Shown here: positions 46,706 to 54,400 of the stretch, piece after piece
Layout: each line of letters opens with the position of its first letter
How positions within the stretch are numbered: the stretch's first letter is position 1
NCBI GenBank assembly: GCA_031763025.1
Contig: JASSKH010000037.1
Coordinates: 1,550,001 to 1,614,000, forward strand
DNA from: Macrocystis pyrifera
Lineage: Eukaryota > Sar > Phaeophyceae > Laminariales > Laminariaceae
Direction of reading: 5' to 3'
Length of the DNA: 64,000 nucleotides
The notes under the pieces: generated by a model
The model's database searches: none
What the model was told of the DNA's origin: nothing
The model's input: the letters and a program-made list of their open reading frames with translations, nothing else
Position numbers and translations under genes: made by a program

Positions 46706-49700
46706 CCCGCCCCTGCCCCCTGAAAATAAAAAAAAAACGAAAGAGGCAATGGCCAGATGGGATTGTTTCTTTGTTACACGTTGAAAAGACCACCGATACT
46801 CACTTCATGGTCTACTGTTCCAAGGCCTTTCAGGGCAGACGTACTCCTGATCTGTGTGATCTGCATGATCTGTATGATCTGTACGAGCTAGCTCATGTTA
46901 CCGGGTGGGAGCTTTATATCTGCATGACAGATAGGACATGTTTCTTGGGTTGGATCTGTACCGTACGGATCCTGCACAGCACCTCATAACGGTAGGCTAG
47001 TATCTGGATGCGCTCTAGATCGTGGTCTTCATTGTAGAGGTGTTACCCTTTTGCCAATTTCCCGGATACTCGTGAGTATTACCCGGCTTGCAAATTCCCG
47101 TCACGGGTACGAGTAACATTTCATACTCGCCGAGTATTTGGGTCCCGGGTACTCGGGTACCCGGTGTGAACGAGTACCCGGGCACCCGTTGATTTACCTA
47201 GGAATTCCCGGAGATAGTAACTTGTCCTGCCCTAAATGACGTCCCCTGGATAGTATTTGGTACATATTCTCGAGCAATCCCTTTTCCAAAACGAGAATGA
47301 TGCCTCACATCTCACACCATTCTAGAGGTGTTACCGTTTTGCCAAATACCCGGGTACTCGCGAGTATTACCCGGCTTGCTAATACTCGTCACGGGCACGG
47401 GTAACACTTCATACTCGCCGAGTATTTGGGCCCCGGGCACTCAGGTACCCGGCTGTTAGATGAGTACTCGGGTGTTATACGGCCGCCGTTAAATGGGTAC
47501 CCGGGTACCCGCCCTAAATGGCCGTAAATACTCGCGAGTACCCGGGTATTTTTCCCCGAACGTGGGGGGGGTACCGGTTTCAGACGGGTACTCGTCGGGT
47601 AACATCTCTACTGCAGCAACGTGTGCGTTTTTTAGAGAGGCCCTCTGTAGTCTCTGACTGGCATTTGTTATTTCGGTCGTTCCTAAGGCATACCCAGTCC
47701 CCTATTAGGCATGCCCTATAAAGCAACGCTCCTAGTAATACTATAGCCATATAGAAGCCATACAATAGTCATACAGCTTGACCCGAGTATGGTCCCGATT
47801 GTCTAGTCTATGTTATATCTGGTAGGACTTATGCTAGGGCAGGGGTTTATAGTGTGTAGTGGCTTTTTTCTGGGGTTCCCCACTTGAGGAGCTATCTTGA
47901 TAACAACATTGAAGAAACAGCTACAGCTGTGAGATCGAGGAATTCGTCGAAACTCATGCTTGCAAGCTGTGCTGTGTGTCATACTAATCATACCACGATC
48001 GCGCGTACTATCGTATCGGGTTTTAGACGGCCTTAGGCAAAATTTACGTACGTACATGCCGTATGATGAGGAGGACAAAATATGAAGCTGAAGAATTGAG
48101 GGATTTCTCGCCCGAAAAGTAATGTTTAGAGAACTAAATGTGCCGGTCAGGTTTATGTTATAGTCGATGAGTAACCCCATGGCCTACAGCAGATATACAA
48201 GGAATGCAACTCGTGATGTACTGTAAAACAGCAGCGGTGTTCCTATTAATATTGGCTAGTTTCTCAAGTCGGGCAAAAAGTAATAACCCTGTCGTAGAGC
48301 CAACCCCTAAGCCCTCCCGGTACTCCGTCTCTCTCGACATTGATTCGTGGTCATAGCTAAGGTAAGCAACACAGTACCCGTACCCACCCCCCCCCCTCCT
48401 TCCTTCCCTGCCCCCTTGCCCTGGCTCTTGTTTTGTCAGGCCCGAGGTGGACTTGACCCACTACCCGGACTACATCTCGCTGTGCCCCCGCCCGATGAGC
48501 CTGGAGAAGGTGGAGCAGCTGATCGGGGGGCAGGACGATAGGAACCGAGAGTACCTCAACCATGGAGAGTTCGTGCGCGACATGCGGCTCATCTTCTCCA
48601 ACGCCATCGCCTACAACAACCCAGACAGGATCATCAACGAGCTCGATCGGGTGCGTGCGTCTGTGTGTGTGGTTTCAGCGGTGGAATGATTGCTTCGCTT
48701 TTGTTTTCGGGGTCGGTGCAGGAGGGAGTACATGACAAAAATAGAAAAGTACACCGAACTCTCCCCGATGTCAGAATTCGCGATTGGTGCAACAAACAAT
48801 GCATGCCTGGCCGGTGAAATGCCGACGTGCTCCGTCCCGGCATTGTACGGATGCGAGGGTCTCGAGGGTCTATGGTCGTAGGATCGCGGCCATTTATGCC
48901 ATGAGTACCCCCCCCCCCCCCCATTGCTCCGTCTCGAACGGGATCCGTGTGGTCAATGGTCAAATGACTAAGGCAAGCAACACATGAGTACGCCCCCCCC
49001 CCCATCTCATGGTTAAGAACAAACCAGCGGGGTGGGGGTTCTTTTTCTCTACGCACTTGAAGAACATAAAAAATATGCCTGGTGTGTATAAGGGCCGTTC
49101 CTAAAGAACAAAAAAAAGTACACGATTCGTGACATTTTTCCATGTTAATATACAGTATCACCATCCCTGACATTTCAGGTCTGACGAAAAAAAAAAAGCT
49201 GAAAAACGTCACGTTCCGTGATATCTTCAAATTGTAAGCATTCCGATATTTCGAATCCAACGGTTTTTGCGTGTGGAGCCAACTCTCGCGGTTGGGGCAC
49301 GGCCAGACCGGGCCGACCGCGCCTGGCTTGGCCCGTGATTTATTCAAAACGGACCGAAGCCTGGTCCAGGCTTCGAGATTCCAATCTCACCCGCCTTCGG
49401 CCAAGCCCGGTCCGCGAGATTCCAATCTCACAGGCCGTCTGCCGAGCCTGACCTGTGATATTCTCATTGTCATTTTCGCGTTTTCTTCGAGCAGTGGCTC
49501 CTCCTCCTGGAAATTTCGAGCCCACAACGTGCTCGTTAGCCCGCGCCCAGCGGTGTCTTTGGGTAGCCGCCCGTTGTCCACAAGCGGCGTACGAAGCAGA
49601 GTCTGCCATGCCCCTATGCCGGCCTTCGAATACCGCCGTTGGTGCGCGTTGACTGCGTAGTGGCTTGGCCAGGCGAATTTCGAGACACGACAAAAAGTCA

Positions 49701-51346
49701 CGAATCGTGATTTTGTTTTTTTTTCAAGGAAAAAGCTAAAAAAATATGGCGCCATGAAATTGTGAGGTTTTTGTCGTTAGTCGTGACAAAAATAAAACAC
49801 CACGATTCATGACTGAAACCTCACGGATCGTGATTTGTTGTTGTTCGCTAGATCTGCCTGACACTACCTAGTTGTACGTACCAAGTACAGTAGAGGATTT
49901 TTATAGGTTCTTTCTGTTTGGTTGCTTGGTTTGTCTACGCAGTACGAGTATGCCGGTCGCGAAAATAGGAGTGTGGTGCGTATAAAATATCGGGGGGGGG
50001 GGTTCGGGTTCCCCTGGTGTGTTGATTCTCTCGGGGGTCGTCGGAACCCTGCCACCTTCTACTAGGGGCTTGAATATAATGACCGCTTGGTGTTCATATG
50101 AATGTATAAACGTACCTTAATAGTTCCGACGAGAGGAATATATAGTTGTAATACCACTCTGGACGGAAATATAGGGAACGTTTCAATATCAGTATCAATA
50201 TCAAAAGGTCCTTATATTTCCGACCAGAAGGGTACATATCAGATGTGTGTGTGTCACCTGACATATGATTTATTAATAGTTCTGTTTTGTGAAATTTTCG
50301 TACTTTTTCGAACACTTTTCTTTGTACGCGAGCGCTTTATATATCTCACAGCGGTTGTTTTTTTTTTGTTCTATAAATATATCTATCCCATTTTATCCGG
50401 GAATTTCAGGGCCGTTCAAGCATTCCCTTGCGTTTCCGGACGAAAGTGGCTCAACGTCAAAGGTCTCCGTAGCTCTTGAGGTTTGCATGTGTTCTGCTTG
50501 TGATACGACGTTCAGTTCGCTGTCTTAAGGCTTGCCGCCGTTGCTCATTGGCCCTTTTGGTTATGCAGTGTACAGAGACTTGAATAATATATATTTATAG
50601 ATACAGATAGATTGACTCTAGTTCCAAGCGATTTGTCGTAAAAACGGCATGCATTCCTGTTATTAATAATAGACGAGTCAACCATCGTGAGACTTCGGAG
50701 GGGAAAAGTGATGATAAAAGGTGACGGTTACGTTACGTTGCAGCACCGGCTATCATAATCATAGTGCGTGATTTGGGGGGGGATGATGCAAGTTGGTGTC
50801 CCGAGAGTGGTACGGCACTGGAGCAACGTGTTCCTACCCCTATGTACTGCTCTGCTGGGCGCTCACGCTGCTCTTACATGGGCAGTTGATCACACCAAAG
50901 TTATCTGATATCACCAAAGTTATCGGATAACACCAAAGTTATCTGATTACACCAAAAGTTATCTGATCGCACCAAAGTGATTCTGATAACAAGAAAGTTA
51001 TCTGATATCACCAAAGTTATCGGATAACACCAAAGTTATCTGATAATAACACCAAAGTTGTCTGATAATACCAGAGTTATCTTATATATCACCAAAGTTA
51101 TCTGATATCACCAAAGTTATCTGACAACACCAAATACATCCTCAGTTTTTTATGTGCATATCTCCGGCCCCCAGAGGGGTAAAATCCTTTGTGCTGCTGC
51201 TGCTCCAATGTAAAAAGCCCACCCTGTCCCAAGCATTTTGTTCCCCCAGGACGGGTTCAAGGCCGATTTTGGCCCTCTGCAGCGGTTTACGCGCGGGTTC
51301 GCCGTCGATATTTTCGTGTCTGCAGTCTGCAGCCCTCCCCCTCCCG

Positions 51347-51408
<62 letters not shown>

Positions 51409-54400
51409 ATCCTTCGAGGGCAGGTCATACGATTAATAGGTGCTACTACTGTAGTATATCCATGTTTGACGAAGGTGGAAGGTAGCAAACAGACAGCCGA
51501 AAAAGCGTCATAAAACGAAGCACACACGTGAACCGAAAAGGCATCATGAAGCGTTGAGAAGGGCAAACCCGTGCGTGCCGCGCATGTGGAACACGATTTG
51601 TCCGACCAAGTATTGACGTCACACCTGAACCAAACCTCGTCTCTCATATTTACGTCATTGCGCCCATGTCCAACACGCTTTTGATCTTTCCTGTTAGCGT
51701 ATTCTGAGCGGTAACGGTGGAGTTCCGCGGCTTCTCACCCCCCGCTCACCCCAATCATGTCGGTTGACGATCTAGTTTTAGCTCTCGTCAAGGCCTATTT
51801 AGATTGTTGTGTTGAAGTCCTTTCAGAACTGCACCCACGTTTTTGGGGACAAATTACTGGAAAATAGTGTGGTTCAAATTCTACGGTAGTCTAAAGGGTT
51901 GATGTTCCAGGTTTCCCATTTGGAGGCATTCGGACGTGGGGGTAAAACGAGGTACAAACCGACACCACCTCGCGCGTAAATGTAAAGACCGCTTGGTCTT
52001 CATATTAATGTCTGAACGGTGCTTATGTTTTCGTCCAGAGCGATGTAGACGTAGTATTAATAGTACGCGCGATCGAAGTATGACACAGCTTGCATAGACG
52101 AGTTTCGGCGAAATCCTACTGTGTAGATCTCACGTCACGGCTGTTGTTTTTTAGTTTTAAAAATACATCAGGTCATGTAAATAAAATGCGTACTCGTAGT
52201 ACGCGTGAGTGAAAGCGTCATACACAGGTGCCACTCCCCGGGCGTAACTGCAAGAACCGCTTGGTATTCATATTTATGTATAAATGTTGTTTATATTTTC
52301 GACCACAATTCGACCACAATGGTACCTGATTGATGTATAAATGGTGTTTATGTTTTCGACCACAATGGTACCTGATTGATGTATAAGTGGTGCTTATATC
52401 TCCGACCATAATGGTATCTTATTGATGAATGTATACGTGGTGCTTATATTCCCGACCATAATGGCATATTGGTACCTGATTGATGTATGAGCGGTGCTTA
52501 TATTTCCGACCATAATGGTACCTGATTGGTGTATAAAGGGTGCTTATATTTCCCACCATTATGAAGTGGTGCTTATTTTTCCGACCATAGTGGCTCTTGG
52601 TACACACGAGGTCATATATAAATTACAGTGCGTACTCACCGTACGCGCGTTCGAAGTACCAGTATGATATATCCATGCGTAGCTTGCAAAGACGAGTTTC
52701 GACGATATCCTCGATCTCGCACCTAATGTGTGCTTGTGTGTCGTAACTCTATTAAAATACTGCACTGTACGAAAAACTTCATGTTTCCTATTAATAATTT
52801 CAAGTGTTTTATCCCCACACTGGAGTAGATTCAGTCCTCAACGGGGTTCAAATAGCCGTCAAGGAGCTGGAGTACCGTTAGCCATCGCATCATTATTTCC
52901 CTCCCGTTCCCCTGCCTCCCTTTCGCTCCGCATGTATTTCGCTCGTGTTGGACAGGCGATTTCGATGAAGTACTTCACGCTGGCCAAAAATCTGTCCTCC
53001 GAGTTGGAGAAATTCCTCGGCTCGCCCTACACCATCAACGTCGTGGAAGAGTCGGCCCGCAACGGCATGATGACGATGATCGACGACAGGAGAGAGGAGG
53101 AGCGCAAGATTCGCTTCGAGGAGACCGCGCAGGTGGGCTAAAGCGCTACCTTCGCCGCTGAAAAAAATGTTTGACTTTTGGCGCACCCTGTGTAGCGAGA
53201 TGAGTACGTATAACTTTAACCCTAAACCCTACCAGTACCAATATGTCCCTATATGCAAGGACTGTTTGATTTATATATTAATACACACACGGTACTTATA
53301 TTATCGGACAGAGTGGTACGCCTAAGCCACAATCAAACCGTGTCAACCAATGGTTGGCATTATTTGCTGTGTCTTGCACAGGGTGTGTGTCAACCATTTT
53401 CTCGGCTACCGTAGTTGGTATGGTAAGCTTCACTGCCCTCGATGGTCACGGCGCGCTTGTTTTGGTGCCGTGTTTGACGGCGTGGCCTTTGTTTGTGCGA
53501 TTGAATGGAATTTGTTAATTTTTGCGTCATTTACATGTTTTTTTTTGGGGGGGGGAATTTAAAATTTTAGTTTTTTTGGAGTGATGCTTGCGCAGGGCGG
53601 GCTCTGTATTGATGCCGTATGCACACCTGCCACGTGCGAGCCTCATTTTATATTCCAACAACTCGCGTCCGGAACCCGAACCCCCCCCCCCCCCCCCCCC
53701 TCCCCACCCCTGCCTTTGGACCGCCTTCCGCGCTTTTTTTCTTTTCCAGAAAAACCGAGAAGCGAACAGGGAGGCTGAGCTCAACCGCGTGGAGGAGGAA
53801 GAAGCCGAGGAGGACAGGGACCCTGTGGAGCGAGAAGAGATGCTCCGCCGGGAGAGTAAGCAGAGGAGGGCGGAGGTGGACCAGGAGAACATGCTCAAGC
53901 GCCTGGCCGAGGTGGAGCGAGACAACATGTGCGACGTCATGTGGACCATGTGCCTCGTTCACAAGAAGTCGATCACCGCGGCCATGTCGGAGACCCGCAA
54001 CTGGGGCAAGAGGAAGGCCAGGTGGGAGCGGGAGCAGGTCGAGCTGGCGGCCACCCAGCTCGCGCCGGCCGCCCTCGCCCCAAGAGGCGGTGCCGGGGGG
54101 GGGGGCGCATCTGGTCACTGGGGCGAGCAGGGGCTGAGGCCTTCGGTGCTGGGGACACCAGGAGGGGCCGGCGCCGGCGGCGTTGCCGCTGCTGCGACTA
54201 CGCCCCCGCCCGCCACTTTTGCGATCGGAGCAGATGACGAGTCCTCTCAACTGGAGCCTGTGCTCAAGAAAGCCCGCGGGCAGTGGAGCGTCTTGCCTGC
54301 GCAGTCCTCGAAGGCGGCTGGGGCAGCGAGCGACGGCGGCGGGAGGAGTCACGGCGGTGGCGGGGGGGCGGCGGCGGCACGTCCAGCTTGCGAGATCGGA

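Noticed and set aside
50888..51130. Regular short repeats considered as a CRISPR array
   Set aside because: Units are contiguous with no unique spacers, in a eukaryotic intron; an ordinary minisatellite.
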